DNA of 64,000 bases from Sphingomonadales bacterium (GTDB taxonomy: Bacteria > Pseudomonadota > Alphaproteobacteria > Sphingomonadales > Sphingomonadaceae). Made by a program: the position numbers and the translations under genes. The notes under the pieces were generated by a model. That model saw nothing but the letters and a program-made list of their open reading frames with translations. It was not told where the DNA came from and did not search any database. Positions within the stretch are counted from its first letter, which is position 1, and each line of letters begins with the position of its first letter. The DNA is taken from assembly GCA_017302615.1 (NCBI GenBank), contig JAFLDB010000012.1, forward strand, positions 19,130-83,129, in the 5' to 3' direction. Shown in pieces: positions 27,858 to 37,036 of this stretch.

Positions 27858-28133
27858 CTATTCGAGTGCGCGATCGGGGCCGAGCCGGACAGTCGGCACG
27901 GCAAGAGCGCTGCCGAGCGCAAGGCGCAGCGGCAGCGGCGCATCGCGGCGCGAGGCTTCGGGTGCGGCGGCATGATCCGCGGCCACTTCCACCGCGGCGG
28001 CTGCGCGCACGGCGGCGCGCTGGGTGACGACCGAACCGATCTCGGTATTGCCGCGCATCCGCGCTTCGGCAGGGGCGACCTGCGCGGCGATCCCTGCAAA
28101 CAGGGCGAGGATGGCAAGGACAATCCGGTTCAT
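27858..28133 (-). CDS. Small secreted protein of unknown function
   Basis: The 91-residue protein starts MNRIVLAILALFAGIAAQVA, a signal peptide expected to be cut after PAEA near residue 24. The mature part is Ala/Arg-rich (RMRGNTEIGSVVTQRAAVRAAAAVEVAADHAAAPEASRRD, shortened) with no recognisable domain. It sits between secA and the divergent acyltransferase gene on the secA strand, 94 bases upstream of secA. It may be a local helper or simply a small periplasmic protein; function is not assigned. Coding is supported by the signal peptide and codon pattern rather than by known homologues. Confidence 0.55.
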   Translation of the reverse strand: MNRIVLAILALFAGIAAQVAPAEARMRGNTEIGSVVTQRAAVRAAAAVEVAADHAAAPEASRRDAPLPLRLALGSALAVPTVRLGPDRALE

Positions 28134-28237
28134 TGCAGGGCGCATATATGCCGCGCCTGCCTTAACGTCCAGTGGACGGTGTTGATCTTGCCCCGGCAAC
28201 CTGTTGTAACGGGGCAAACAGGGAGGGGTCCCCGATA

Positions 28238-29272
28238 ATGAGCAGTGAAACGGCAGCGCCGGCGGCGCACCATCCGCGCATGTTCCAGCTTGATGGCCTG
28301 CGCGGCGTCGCGGCCTTCATGATCGTGTTCTACCACCTCGACATTGTCTACCGGATCGGCGGCCCGTTCCAGCGCGGCTACCTGTTCGTCGACCTGTTCT
28401 TCCTTCTGTCGGGCTTCGTCCTGGCGGTTTCGACCGAGAAGAAGCTCAACACCGGGATCGGTGCGTTCGAATTTACCCGCGCGCGGTTTGTCCGGCTCTG
28501 GCCGCTGGTGGCAGTGGGCGCGGGCGTGGCGGTGGTGCGGGCCTTCGTGATCGGCCTGGCCGATCCGGTGACGCTGCTGTGGTGGCTGCTGCTGGACCTG
28601 CTGATGATCCCCAGCCTGGCCGGCGCGGGGCCGTTCTACCGCTTCAACGGGCCGCAGTGGACACTGTTCTACGAACTCCTCGCCAATTTCGTTCACGCGC
28701 TGGCGCTGAAGCGGGTTTCGACCCCGGCGATGCTGGCGCTGGCCGCGGTGATGGGGGGCTGGCTGGTCTATACCGTGAACCTCCATGGTTCCGACACGAT
28801 GGGCGTCAACGCGCCGACCTGGGACACCTGGTGGCACGCCCTGCCCCGCGTCGGCTTTTCCTATGTGCTGGGCGTCTGGCTTGGCCGAAAGTACCGGGAG
28901 GGCCTGCGCACTCCCAGCCTGCCGTGGTGGGCCATGACGATCATCCCGGTGCTGGGGATCATGGCCGTACCTTACCTGCCGCTGGGCAAGGTGGCTGGCG
29001 ATCTGGTCTTCGTCATGCTGTTCCTGCCGCCGGTGATGTGGCTGGTCGCCATGGCCCAGCCGCCGGCCTTCATGAAGGCGCCGATGGAATGGCTCGGCAA
29101 TTTCTCGCTGCCGCTCTACTGCGTCCACCTGACCGTGCTGGTGTGGATGAGCGAGGTTTTCGGGCGGACCATGCCGGTCTGGATCTCGGCCGTGGTTGCC
29201 GCCTGCCTGCTGTCGTGGTTCTTCTCGAAAGTGGTGTCCTTCGCCAGCAAGCCGACCGTGGCGAAGGCCTGA
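28238..29272 (+). CDS. Acyltransferase family 3 membrane protein
   Basis: This is a 344-residue integral membrane O-acyltransferase of the OafA/NodX-like family. It begins with QLDGLRGVAAFMIVFYH (residues about 17-33), which holds the RG and conserved histidine region of the family, then LFVDLFFLLSGFVLA with the second signature. About ten hydrophobic segments follow. Such enzymes acetylate or otherwise acylate surface polysaccharides, lipids or peptidoglycan-linked sugars; the acceptor here is unknown. ATG 28238 follows a strong GGGAGGGG site. It diverges from the small secreted protein gene and is not in an O-antigen cluster. Confidence 0.88.
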   Translation: MSSETAAPAAHHPRMFQLDGLRGVAAFMIVFYHLDIVYRIGGPFQRGYLFVDLFFLLSGFVLAVSTEKKLNTGIGAFEFTRARFVRLWPLVAVGAGVAVVRAFVIGLADPVTLLWWLLLDLLMIPSLAGAGPFYRFNGPQWTLFYELLANFVHALALKRVSTPAMLALAAVMGGWLVYTVNLHGSDTMGVNAPTWDTWWHALPRVGFSYVLGVWLGRKYREGLRTPSLPWWAMTIIPVLGIMAVPYLPLGKVAGDLVFVMLFLPPVMWLVAMAQPPAFMKAPMEWLGNFSLPLYCVHLTVLVWMSEVFGRTMPVWISAVVAACLLSWFFSKVVSFASKPTVAKA

Positions 29273-29287
29273 ACGCCAGCCCTCGAT

Positions 29288-29323
29288 ACAAGAAAGCCGC
29301 GCCTGCCCTGGGGCAAGCGCGGC
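29288..29323 (-). terminator. Rho-independent terminator of hupB
   Basis: A 13-bp stem (arms 29296-29308 and 29311-29323, one non-Watson-Crick pair) is followed on the minus strand by TTTCTTGT. It lies about 45 bases past the HU stop codon and also faces the end of the acyltransferase gene, so it may work both ways. Confidence 0.7.
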
Positions 29324-29368
29324 GATTCCTGCGACCCGGCCGCGAGGCGGTGCGGCCCGGGGGTCTGC

Positions 29369-29641
29369 TTAGTTGACGGCGTCCTTGAGGCCCTTGCCGG
29401 CCTTGAACTTCGGCTGCGACGAAGCCTTGATCTTCATCGGTTCGCCGGTGCGCGGGTTGCGGCCGGTCGAAGCCTTGCGCTTGGCAACCGAGAAGGTGCC
29501 GAAGCCGACGAGGCGCACTTCGTCGCCCTTCTTCAGAGCGCCGGTGATGGCGTCGAACACGCCTTCGACAGCCTTGGTGGCATCGTTCTTGGTGAGACCG
29601 CTGGCGTCGGCAACGGCGCTGATCAGATCGTTCTTGTTCAT
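29369..29641 (-). CDS. hupB: DNA-binding protein HU
   Basis: HU is a small nucleoid-associated protein that bends DNA. The 90-residue product starts MNKNDLISAVADASGLTKND and has the signature VGFGTFSVAKRKASTGRNPRTGE, shortened here, with the beta-arm proline at NPRTGE near residues 60-65. The C-terminal KASSQPKFKAGKGLKDAVN matches HU-beta. It lies downstream of lon on the same strand, the common lon-hupB order. The ATG at 29641 is preceded by a G-rich ribosome site (GTAGGGGGTT on the minus strand). It ends at a strong terminator hairpin. Confidence 0.95.
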   Translation of the reverse strand: MNKNDLISAVADASGLTKNDATKAVEGVFDAITGALKKGDEVRLVGFGTFSVAKRKASTGRNPRTGEPMKIKASSQPKFKAGKGLKDAVN

Positions 29642-29793
29642 CGTGGGAACCCCCTACCTTTCTTGTGTTTGGGAAACTTGTGATTCGCCTCTTAAGATCG
29701 GCGGAATTGAGCCGTTTTCCCGGCGGCTGTCAAAGCCAAACCGCTACGGAAACGGCAGATTATCCACGATTAACCGGGATTTTGGGGTCGGTC

Positions 29794-29820
29794 TGCCGAT
29801 GCCGCAATGCAGCATCGGCA
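29794..29820. terminator. Hairpin between lon and hupB
   Basis: TGCCGATGC (29794-29802) pairs perfectly with GCATCGGCA (29812-29820). It lies 33 bases past the lon stop codon. There is no T-tract on the lon strand, so it may be an attenuator or a Rho-dependent or RNA-stability structure. Confidence 0.4.
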
Positions 29821-29853
29821 AAACCGCCGCGAATCGCTGCAATGCAGCAGGAA

Positions 29854-32268
29854 TCAGTGGGCCGTGGCCGACCCCGCCGGAACGGATGCGGGTGCCCCCG
29901 GCTGGCTCGCCAGATCGTCCGCCTCGCTCCATTCGACCGGCTCCAGCGGCTGGGTCAGCGCCAGCTCCAGCACCTGATCGACATGGGATACCGGAACGAT
30001 CTCCAGCCCCTGCTTCACGTTGTCCGGAATCTCGGCCAGGTCCTTCACGTTCTCTTCCGGGATCAGCACCAGCTTGATCCCGCCGCGCAGGGCCGCGAGC
30101 AGCTTTTCCTTGAGGCCGCCGATCGCCAGTACCCGCCCGCGCAGCGTGACTTCGCCGGTCATGGCGACATCCTTGCGCACCGGAATGCCGGTCAGCGTCG
30201 ATACGATCGAAGTGACCATGCCGATCCCCGCGCTCGGCCCATCCTTGGGCACGGCGCCTTCGGGCAAGTGGATATGCACGTCCTTGCGGGCGATCAGGCT
30301 GGGCTTGATCCCATAGGACGGGCTGCGCGCCTTGACGAAGCTGAAAGCGGCCTGGACGCTTTCGTTCATCACTTCGCCCAGCTTGCCGGTGGTCTTGATC
30401 CCGCCCTTGCCCGGCACGGTGACGCTTTCGATGGTCAGCAGTTCCCCGCCAACCGAAGTCCAGGCCAGGCCCGTGACGGCCCCCACCTGATGCTCTTCCT
30501 CGGCCACCCCGAAGCGGAACTTGCGCACGCCGGCGAAGTCGCCCAGGTTTTCCGGGGTAATCGTGACCGAAGTGGCCTTGCCTTCCAGAATCTGGCGCAG
30601 GCTCTTGCGGGCAAGCTTGGCGATCTCGCGCTCAAGCGTGCGGACCCCGGCTTCACGGGTGTAATAGCGGATCAGGTCGCGCAGCCCCTCGGTGGTGAGG
30701 GCAAACTCGCTGGCCTTCAGCCCGTGGGCCTCGACCTGCTTGGCGATCAGGTGCCGTTCGGCAATCTCGACCTTCTCGTCCTCGGTATAGCCTTCCAGCC
30801 GGATGATCTCCATCCGGTCCAGCAGTGGCTGCGGCAGGTTGAGGCTGTTCGCCGTGCAGACGAACATCACGTCCGACAGATCGTAATCCAGCTCCAGGTA
30901 GTGGTCCTGGAACTTGGCGTTCTGTTCCGGATCGAGCACTTCGAGCAGCGCCGACGCCGGATCGCCGCGGAAGTCCTGGCCCAGCTTGTCGATCTCATCC
31001 AGCAGGAACAGCGGGTTGCTGGTTCCGGCCTTCTTCAGGTTGGAAATGATCTTGCCCGGCAGCGAACCGATATAGGTGCGGCGGTGGCCGCGAATTTCGG
31101 CTTCATCCCGCACGCCGCCCAGCGACTGGCGGATGAATTCGCGCCCGGTCGCCTTGGCGATCGACTTGCCAAGCGAGGTCTTGCCCACGCCCGGCGGGCC
31201 GACGAGGCACAGGATTGGACCCTTCAGCTTGTTGGTGCGCGCCTGCACGGCCAGATACTCGACGATCCGGTCCTTGACCTTGTCGAGCGCGTAGTGATCC
31301 GCATCCAGCACGGCCTGGGCCGCGTGGATGTCCTTCTTCAGCTTGCTGCGCTTGCCCCACGGCAGGCCCAGCAGCACGTCGAGATAGTTGCGGATCACGG
31401 TCGCTTCCGCGCTCATCGGCTGCATCGACTTCAGCTTCTTGAGCTCGGCATTGGCCTTGGCGCGGGCTTCTTTCGACAGCTTGAGCTTGTCGATCTTTTC
31501 CTGCAGCTCGGCGATCTCGTTCGCTTCGCCGTCCTCGCCGCCGCCCAGTTCCGACTGGATCGCCTTGAGCTGCTCGTTGAGGTAGTACTCGCGCTGGGTC
31601 TTTTCCATCTGCCGCTTCACGCGGCCGCGGATCCGGCGCTCCACCTGCAGCACGCCCAGCTCCCCTTCCATGAAGGAATAGGCCATTTCCAGCCGCTTCA
31701 GGGGATCGGCCTCGCTCAGCATGGCCTGCTTGTCGGCCACCTTGGTCTGGATATGGGCGGCCACCGTATCGGCCAGCACCGCCGCATCGACCATCTCGGC
31801 CAGGTTCTCACCCGCTTCGGCCGGCAGCTTCTTGTTGAGCTTGGCATATTCGCCAAACGTCTCGACCACCTGGCGCATCATCGCGGCAACCTCGTTGCCC
31901 GAAACGCTGACCGGTTCGACCGGCTGGACCTGGGCCACGACCAGTTCGCCCTGGGCGGCCTGTTCGACCCGCAGCGTTTCCAGGCTGGCGCGCTGGCGCG
32001 CCTCGACCAGCACGCGCACGGTGCCATCCGGCAGCTTGAGCAGCTGGAGCACGGTGGCGATCACGCCGATATCGTACAGATCGTCCTCGGCCGGATCGTC
32101 GCAGCCGGGATCAAGCTGGGCGAGCAGGAAGATGTCCTTGTCGCCCTCGGCGGCCATCGCCGCTTCCAGAGCGGCAACGGACTTGTCACGCCCCACGAAC
32201 AGCGGGACGACCATGCCGGGAAACACGACAATGTCGCGCAGCGGCAGCAGGGGAAGCAGTTTCGTCAT
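29854..32268 (-). CDS. lon: ATP-dependent protease Lon
   Basis: Lon degrades misfolded and regulatory proteins in the cytosol. The 804-residue protein has an N-terminal substrate domain starting [22 protein letters not shown] (shortened), and a coiled-coil middle region. The AAA+ motor follows, with Walker [10 protein letters not shown] near residue 357 and LLDEIDKLG as Walker B. The Ser-Lys protease domain has [14 protein letters not shown] with the catalytic serine near 679, and the lysine in [15 protein letters not shown] near 720. The ATG at 32268 is preceded by a GGA site. Another region of open frame upstream is not part of Lon. hupB follows, as usual. Confidence 0.97.
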   Translation of the reverse strand: MTKLLPLLPLRDIVVFPGMVVPLFVGRDKSVAALEAAMAAEGDKDIFLLAQLDPGCDDPAEDDLYDIGVIATVLQLLKLPDGTVRVLVEARQRASLETLRVEQAAQGELVVAQVQPVEPVSVSGNEVAAMMRQVVETFGEYAKLNKKLPAEAGENLAEMVDAAVLADTVAAHIQTKVADKQAMLSEADPLKRLEMAYSFMEGELGVLQVERRIRGRVKRQMEKTQREYYLNEQLKAIQSELGGGEDGEANEIAELQEKIDKLKLSKEARAKANAELKKLKSMQPMSAEATVIRNYLDVLLGLPWGKRSKLKKDIHAAQAVLDADHYALDKVKDRIVEYLAVQARTNKLKGPILCLVGPPGVGKTSLGKSIAKATGREFIRQSLGGVRDEAEIRGHRRTYIGSLPGKIISNLKKAGTSNPLFLLDEIDKLGQDFRGDPASALLEVLDPEQNAKFQDHYLELDYDLSDVMFVCTANSLNLPQPLLDRMEIIRLEGYTEDEKVEIAERHLIAKQVEAHGLKASEFALTTEGLRDLIRYYTREAGVRTLEREIAKLARKSLRQILEGKATSVTITPENLGDFAGVRKFRFGVAEEEHQVGAVTGLAWTSVGGELLTIESVTVPGKGGIKTTGKLGEVMNESVQAAFSFVKARSPSYGIKPSLIARKDVHIHLPEGAVPKDGPSAGIGMVTSIVSTLTGIPVRKDVAMTGEVTLRGRVLAIGGLKEKLLAALRGGIKLVLIPEENVKDLAEIPDNVKQGLEIVPVSHVDQVLELALTQPLEPVEWSEADDLASQPGAPASVPAGSATAH

Positions 32269-32457
32269 AGTTCCGTCCAATCGGCGGCAAGAATGCCGCC
32301 ATGCGGGTGAATCCCGCCCTTGTTCCCGGATATGGGCATCCCCTGCCCGCCGTGCAATGGCCCCTGCCCTTCTGGGCTGTGGATGGCCGCCCGGTTGCCA
32401 ATCCGCGTCGCGAACCGCACAGTGGGTGAAACGAAAGCAACAGGGATTCGCCAAATC

Positions 32458-33780
32458 ATGCGCAAACTGACCATCGCCGCCCTTGCCGGGGCCCTGGCCC
32501 TGAGTGTTCCCGCCATCTCCGCCGCGACCGATGGCGCCGCCCCCGCGCCCAAGCTGACGGTGATCACCGCCGCGCGCTATCTTGACGTTGTGACGGGCAA
32601 ATATGTCGAGAACCCGGCGATCTTCGTCGGCGCCGATGGCCGGATCACGTCGATCGCCGATGCCCGCACGGTCAAGTGGGGCGCGGACGTCAAGCACATC
32701 GACATGGGCGGCAAGACCCTGCTGCCTGGCCTGATCGACATGCACGTCCACCTGGATGGACCGGCCGACATCGGCGGCTATCGCGGGCTGGAATTCACCG
32801 ACAGCTTCTTCTCGATGACTGCGGTGGGCAATGGCCGGGCCATGCTCGACGCGGGCTTCACCACCGTGCGCAATGTCGGCTCTGACAATCGCAACGACAT
32901 CGGCCTGAAGCAGGCGATCTCGGCTGGCTACGTGATCGGGCCGCGGATCGTTCCGGCCGGCTATGCCCTGGGCGCGACCGGCGGGCACTGCGATTCCACC
33001 TTCCTCCCTCCCTCGCTGGAAAAGGCCGGCAAGGAAGAAGGGATCGGCGATACGCCAGATGAACTGCGCTATCAGGTGCGCCGCCAGCGCAAGTTCGGTT
33101 CCGAAGTGATCAAGGTCTGCGCCACCGGCGGGGTGTTCAGCCGCAATACCGAGCCGGGCCAGCAGCAGGTGCCCGAGAACGAACTGCGCGCGATTGTCTC
33201 CGAAGCGGAAATGTGGGGCCTGAAGGTCGCCGCCCATGCCCACGGCGCGGCCGGCATCAAGGCGGCGATCCGCGCCGGGATCGACACCATCGAACACGCC
33301 AGCCTGGTCGACGATGAAGGGATCAAGCTGGCCGCGACCAGGACCAAGCCGGTGTGGTTCTCGATGGATATCTACAACACCGAATACACCCAGTCCGAAG
33401 GCAAGAAGAACGGCGTGCTGGAAGACAACCTGCGCAAGGATCGCGAAGTGGCCCAGATCCAGCGCGACAACTTCCGCAAGGCCTTCAAGGCCGGGGTGAA
33501 GATGGTGTTCGGATCGGACGCCGGGGTGATGCCGCACGGCCTGGTCGGCCGCCAGTTCGCGGTGATGGTGCAATACGGCATGGGCCCGCTCGACGCGATC
33601 CGCGCCGCGACGCTCAACGCCGCGCAGGCGCTGGGCTGGGAAGCCAACGTCGGCACCATCGCCGTCGGCCGCTATGCCGATTTCGTGGCGGTGGACGGCG
33701 ATCCGCTGGTCAACGTGCGCGAACTCGAGGATGTTGACGGGGTGATCAAGGGCGGCGTGGTGATCGAGCGGGCGCGGTGA
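32458..33780 (+). CDS. Secreted amidohydrolase (imidazolonepropionase/prolidase-like)
   Basis: This 440-residue metal-dependent hydrolase has a Sec signal peptide (MRKLTIAALAGALALSVPAI). The mature enzyme has the first HxH metal motif in LPGLIDMHVHLDG, then GFTTVRNVG, AHAHGAAGI (third metal histidine region), DTIEHASLVD, and FGSDAGVMPHG with the catalytic aspartate. It resembles the Xaa-Pro dipeptidase/aryldialkylphosphatase-like amidohydrolases found in sphingomonads, sometimes active on organophosphates or dipeptides; the true substrate is unknown. The stop overlaps the GTG start of the next gene (GTGA), implying a two-gene operon. It is divergent from lon. Confidence 0.85.
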   Translation: MRKLTIAALAGALALSVPAISAATDGAAPAPKLTVITAARYLDVVTGKYVENPAIFVGADGRITSIADARTVKWGADVKHIDMGGKTLLPGLIDMHVHLDGPADIGGYRGLEFTDSFFSMTAVGNGRAMLDAGFTTVRNVGSDNRNDIGLKQAISAGYVIGPRIVPAGYALGATGGHCDSTFLPPSLEKAGKEEGIGDTPDELRYQVRRQRKFGSEVIKVCATGGVFSRNTEPGQQQVPENELRAIVSEAEMWGLKVAAHAHGAAGIKAAIRAGIDTIEHASLVDDEGIKLAATRTKPVWFSMDIYNTEYTQSEGKKNGVLEDNLRKDREVAQIQRDNFRKAFKAGVKMVFGSDAGVMPHGLVGRQFAVMVQYGMGPLDAIRAATLNAAQALGWEANVGTIAVGRYADFVAVDGDPLVNVRELEDVDGVIKGGVVIERAR

Positions 33781-34226
33781 AGCAACGCTCCCGCCTGAAA
33801 GGTGCAATCGCCGCCTGCTGGAAGGCGGCGATCTTTTCGGGCGGTCCATTCCTGCTGCTGACGCTACCGCTGGGTGCCTACCTGACCGGCGATTGCCCGA
33901 CGAACCCGCGAATGTGCGTCACCGGCCCCTTGCTGATGATCGGCCCGCTGCTGATCGCCTTCCTGACTATCGTGGCAGGATTTCTGCTGATCGGATTCCC
34001 GGTTTCGCAAAGGCTGAAGCGCAGCGGGCGCGCCACACCGGGCAATCTGGCCTGGATCGGCGGCATCACCGGGGGCCTGCTGATGCTGGCCTTTACCCTT
34101 TTGGCGGATGGCTACTGGCCGGCCGTGCTGCTTCCGTCCGGCATCATCGGCGGAGCAATTGCCGGCCACCAATGGGGCGAAGTGCTGGCCCGCGATCATG
34201 CGGAACGCACTTCGGTGCCTCGATAG
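33777..34226 (+). CDS. Small four-segment membrane protein
   Basis: This 149-residue protein has hydrophobic stretches near residues 18-35, 48-68 and 92-111, with a shorter one near 115-130, so about four membrane passes are likely. The segment order includes GPLLMIGPLLIAFLTIVAGF and GGITGGLLMLAFTLLADG. It starts at GTG 33777, overlapping the stop of the secreted amidohydrolase, so translation is coupled. The family is unknown to me; the coupling suggests a linked role in the same envelope process. The 3' end is followed by a hairpin before the convergent ybaB gene. Confidence 0.7.
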   Translation: MKQRSRLKGAIAACWKAAIFSGGPFLLLTLPLGAYLTGDCPTNPRMCVTGPLLMIGPLLIAFLTIVAGFLLIGFPVSQRLKRSGRATPGNLAWIGGITGGLLMLAFTLLADGYWPAVLLPSGIIGGAIAGHQWGEVLARDHAERTSVPR

Positions 34227-34236
34227 CATCTGGCTG

Positions 34237-34279
34237 GGCGTTCTGCTGAAGCCGGCACTTGGCCGAATTCAGCAGCGCC
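34237..34279. terminator. Hairpin between convergent genes
   Basis: CTGCTGAA (34243-34250) pairs with TTCAGCAG (34268-34275), with GGCG/CGCC reinforcing the base. It fills the 59-base gap between the membrane-protein stop and the ybaB stop and could terminate both. No T-tract is visible. Confidence 0.45.
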
Positions 34280-34285
34280 TGACCC

Positions 34286-34624
34286 TCACATCCCCGGCAG
34301 CTTGAAGCCCGGGGTCAGGCCCATGCCGCCCTGCATCTTGGTCATTTCGGCATTGCTGACCTGATCAGCCTTGGCCCGCGCATCGTTGAAGGCGGCGGCG
34401 ATCAGGTCTTCGAGGATGCCCTTTTCGGCCTTGTCCATCAGGCTGTCATCGATCGCCACGCCGATGATCCGGCCCTTGGCCGTGGCGCGGATCTTGACCA
34501 GACCGCCGCCGGCCACGCCTTCGACTTCCATCGCGTCGAGCTTGCCCTGCATTTCGGTCATCTGCTTCTGGATGGTCTCGGCAGCTTGTTGCGCGGCCTT
34601 GAGCATCTCTTCCATCGACTTCAC
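34286..34624 (-). CDS. ybaB: Nucleoid-associated protein YbaB/EbfC
   Basis: YbaB binds DNA as a dimer and is coupled to dnaX and recR in many bacteria. The 112-residue product starts MKSMEEMLKAAQQAAETIQKQ, has EGVAGGGLVKIRATAKGRI and IDDSLMDKAEKGILEDLIAAAFNDA, and ends with the glycine-rich GLTPGFKLPGM. GTG 34624 is favoured because a GGAG site lies 8 bases upstream; ATG 34615 is too far from it. It starts 4 bases after the dnaX stop, so the two are co-transcribed. recR does not follow in this window. Confidence 0.92.
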   Translation of the reverse strand: MKSMEEMLKAAQQAAETIQKQMTEMQGKLDAMEVEGVAGGGLVKIRATAKGRIIGVAIDDSLMDKAEKGILEDLIAAAFNDARAKADQVSNAEMTKMQGGMGLTPGFKLPGM

Positions 34625-34628
34625 GGTG

Positions 34629-36395
34629 CTATCTCCAGTTCTTGCCGCCCTGGGCCACGCGGGCATCCGGGCTTTCGTCAATCAGTTCGGCCTGGGGGAA
34701 GGCGGCAAAGGCCGCTTCGACCAGCGGGTCCTTGAGCAGGGCCGCGCGGGCGGCGTCCTTCTCGGCGTCCCTGGCTTCCTTCAGGCTGGGCGCGGCATCG
34801 CCCTCGGCACGGGTCACCTGCCAGCGTTCGCCCGTGGCGCGCAGCAGCGCATCGCGCAGTTCCGCCGTCGCATCGCCCGGATAGCCGGGGACCAGGGCAT
34901 AGGTCAGCTCGCCCGGCGCGAGCGCGATCACCCGCACCCAATCGTGCATCACCTGCGCCAGCCGCAGCTGCCCGCTCTGTTCCACCTGCTCGACCAGCCC
35001 GGCCCAGTCGAGCGCTTGCGGCGCGGCGACGGGCGTCGCGGCAGCGGCATCGCCCGCCGGAGCCGCAGCCGGCCCGCGCGCGGCGAGGGCTTCCAACTGC
35101 TTCACCAGCGAGCCCGGATCGGGCAGGTCGGCCGCATGCTGGACGCGCAGCAGTGCCATCTTGGCCGCAACCAGCGGATCGGGCGCGCCGCGCACCTCGT
35201 CATGGCCCTTCAGCAGCAATTGCCACAGCCGGTGCAACTGGGCCGCGGTCAGCCGCTCGGCCCAGTCCGAGATACTGGCGCGTTCATCCTCGGACACGGC
35301 ATCGACCGCACCCTTGCCCAGCTGGGCCAGCGCGATCCGGTGGGTCAGGTCCATGGCCGTGCGCAGCAGCGCCAGCGGCTCCACCCCCAGGGCGAATTGC
35401 TGGTCGATCAGGTCGAGCAGGCCCGCCCCGTCGCCGCCCAGCAGCGCGGCAAAGAGCCGGCGCTGGGCGCTCTTGTCGGCCAGGCCCAGCATGTCGCGGA
35501 CCTGGGCGGCGGTGACCCGCCCTTCCCCGCCCAGATCGGCATGGGCAATCGCCTGGTCGAGGATCGACAGGCCATCGCGGACCGAGCCCTCAGCGGCGGC
35601 GGCGATCATCGCCAGCGCCTCGTCCTCGGCCTCCACCCCTTCCTTGCCGCAGATCATCGCGAAATGATCCTTGAGCAGCGGGGCCGGAATGCGCCGCAGG
35701 TCAAACCGCTGGCAGCGCGACAGCACCGTGACCGGCAGCTTCTCGACCTCGGTCGTGGCGAACAGGAACTTCACATGGGCCGGCGGCTCTTCCAGCGTCT
35801 TGAGCAGCGCGTTGAAAGCGTTGCGGCTGAGCATGTGGACTTCGTCGATGATGTAGATCTTGTAGCGCGCCGATACGGCGGCATAGCGCACCGCCTCGAT
35901 GATCTCGCGCACGTCGTCGACGCCGGTGTGGCTGGCGGCGTCCATTTCGATCACGTCGATATGTCGCCCCTCGGCAATCGCCTGGCACGGCTCGCACTGG
36001 CCGCAGGGGTCGATGGTCGGCCCGCCCTGCCCGTCCGGGCCGATGCAGTTCAGCGCCTTGGCGATCAGCCGCGCGGTGGAGGTTTTGCCGACCCCGCGAA
36101 TGCCGGTCATCAGAAAGGCATGGGCCAGCCGGTCGCGCTTGATCGCATTGGCCAGGGTCTGGACCATGGCTTCCTGTCCGATCAGTTCGGCAAAGGTCTG
36201 CGAGCGGTATTTGCGGGCGAGCACGCGGTAAGGCTGCGCCGGGGCAGCCTGAACCGCCGGAGCGGGCGCGGGCGGCGCAGGAGCAGCCGGTTCGGGCGCA
36301 CCGAACATCGATTCCTGCCCGGCCGCCTCCAGCTCGGCAGCGGACGGCGCGTCGTCGTCAGGCTCGTCGCCGTAGGGATCGGGGGAATCGGACAT
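34629..36395 (-). CDS. dnaX: DNA polymerase III subunit tau/gamma
   Basis: The clamp-loader motor of the replicative polymerase. The 588-residue protein has a Pro/Ala-rich N-terminal leader (residues about 1-55). RVLARKYRSQTFAELIGQEA follows, then Walker A GIRGVGKTST at 98-107. The zinc-ligand cysteines are in the NC...DPCGQCEPC stretch. SHTGVDDVREIIE, IIDEVHMLS and KTLEEPP are the AAA+ signatures. The C-terminal tau region binds polymerase and DnaB. It sits between the SRP RNA/orphan gene and ybaB, all on the minus strand. I did not identify a clear frameshift site for a gamma form. Confidence 0.95.
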   Translation of the reverse strand: MSDSPDPYGDEPDDDAPSAAELEAAGQESMFGAPEPAAPAPPAPAPAVQAAPAQPYRVLARKYRSQTFAELIGQEAMVQTLANAIKRDRLAHAFLMTGIRGVGKTSTARLIAKALNCIGPDGQGGPTIDPCGQCEPCQAIAEGRHIDVIEMDAASHTGVDDVREIIEAVRYAAVSARYKIYIIDEVHMLSRNAFNALLKTLEEPPAHVKFLFATTEVEKLPVTVLSRCQRFDLRRIPAPLLKDHFAMICGKEGVEAEDEALAMIAAAAEGSVRDGLSILDQAIAHADLGGEGRVTAAQVRDMLGLADKSAQRRLFAALLGGDGAGLLDLIDQQFALGVEPLALLRTAMDLTHRIALAQLGKGAVDAVSEDERASISDWAERLTAAQLHRLWQLLLKGHDEVRGAPDPLVAAKMALLRVQHAADLPDPGSLVKQLEALAARGPAAAPAGDAAAATPVAAPQALDWAGLVEQVEQSGQLRLAQVMHDWVRVIALAPGELTYALVPGYPGDATAELRDALLRATGERWQVTRAEGDAAPSLKEARDAEKDAARAALLKDPLVEAAFAAFPQAELIDESPDARVAQGGKNWR

Positions 36396-36426
36396 GGGCT
36401 GATCGTAGAAGCAATTGGCCGTAAAG

Positions 36427-36900
36427 TCACACCGACAGGAGCTTCGGCGGCAATTGTCTGACGACTTCGATCACCGGGTCGTTCTGGGCGATGAATTCAA
36501 CCCAGTGTTCGCCCGTCGCAACAACCCACGTTGGCCGATCAGAGTTCATCATGCTGCTAACGGATTTGTGCAGCGCGCTGCCGGTCAGGCGAAAGGTTCG
36601 GCCGGAATCGCATTCATCGGAGTTGATCGGCCAGGGAATGTCACGCTCGTTGTAGAGCGAAACCTCACGGGCATCGCTTCGCACCAGATAAACCGTGCCA
36701 TCAACCTCGTTGAAAACGTAAATTTCGCAGCTGGCCGGCCCGGCCCATTCGCCAAGCTCCCAAAACTGCCCGTTCCGCTTCGAAACCCAAGATGTGCAAG
36801 GCACATCCACCCGCACGATGTGCAAATCGTCTGGATTGCCATGGGAGAATGGCGTGATCCAGGATGTCGCGACGACCGGTGCATCAGGTGTGGCGTTCAT
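36427..36900 (-). CDS. Orphan protein of unknown function between ffs and dnaX
   Basis: The 157-residue protein has no signal peptide, membrane segment or domain that I recognise. It is rich in Trp, Asp and Ser, with a beta-type pattern: CEIYVFNEVDGTVYLVRSDA, then DIPWPINSDECDSGRTFRLT and RPTWVVATGEHWVEFI. Its codons are noticeably less GC-biased than those of its neighbours, which hints at recent arrival. It sits on the dnaX strand between the SRP RNA and dnaX, normally a short gap. A small soluble immunity-like or SUKH-like fold is a guess only. ATG 36900 is the first ATG in a clean frame. Confidence 0.6.
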   Translation of the reverse strand: MNATPDAPVVATSWITPFSHGNPDDLHIVRVDVPCTSWVSKRNGQFWELGEWAGPASCEIYVFNEVDGTVYLVRSDAREVSLYNERDIPWPINSDECDSGRTFRLTGSALHKSVSSMMNSDRPTWVVATGEHWVEFIAQNDPVIEVVRQLPPKLLSV

Positions 36901-36913
36901 CCGGGAAGTCTAA

Positions 36914-37003
36914 GGAGCCGGCCGACCCGCCGCAACCCGTTGTGGCTGCTTCCTTCCGGACCTGACCAGGTTGGCGAGCGCAAACGTCCGACCGACTCCC
37001 GGC
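36914..37003 (-). ncRNA. ffs: Signal recognition particle 4.5S RNA
   Basis: The minus strand carries the invariant SRP loop core GGTCAGGTCCGGAAGGAAGC. This is the Ffh-binding helix 8 region with its asymmetric loops and GGAA apex. The flanking arms GCCGGGAGTCGG and a GTCGGCCGGCTCC-type sequence pair to form the long hairpin. The RNA forms the cytosolic complex with Ffh that targets nascent membrane proteins. The ends are estimated from the pairing. ffs upstream of dnaX is the usual arrangement. Confidence 0.93.
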
Positions 37004-37007
37004 GGCG

Positions 37008-37036
37008 CATATGGCGAGGCTGTCGCGTTTACGCAA
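37008..37036 (-). promoter_or_regulatory. Putative promoter of 4.5S RNA
   Basis: On the minus strand TTGCGT (37031-37036) and CATATG (37008-37013) are separated by 17 bases and end about five bases before the RNA 5' end. Confidence 0.5.
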
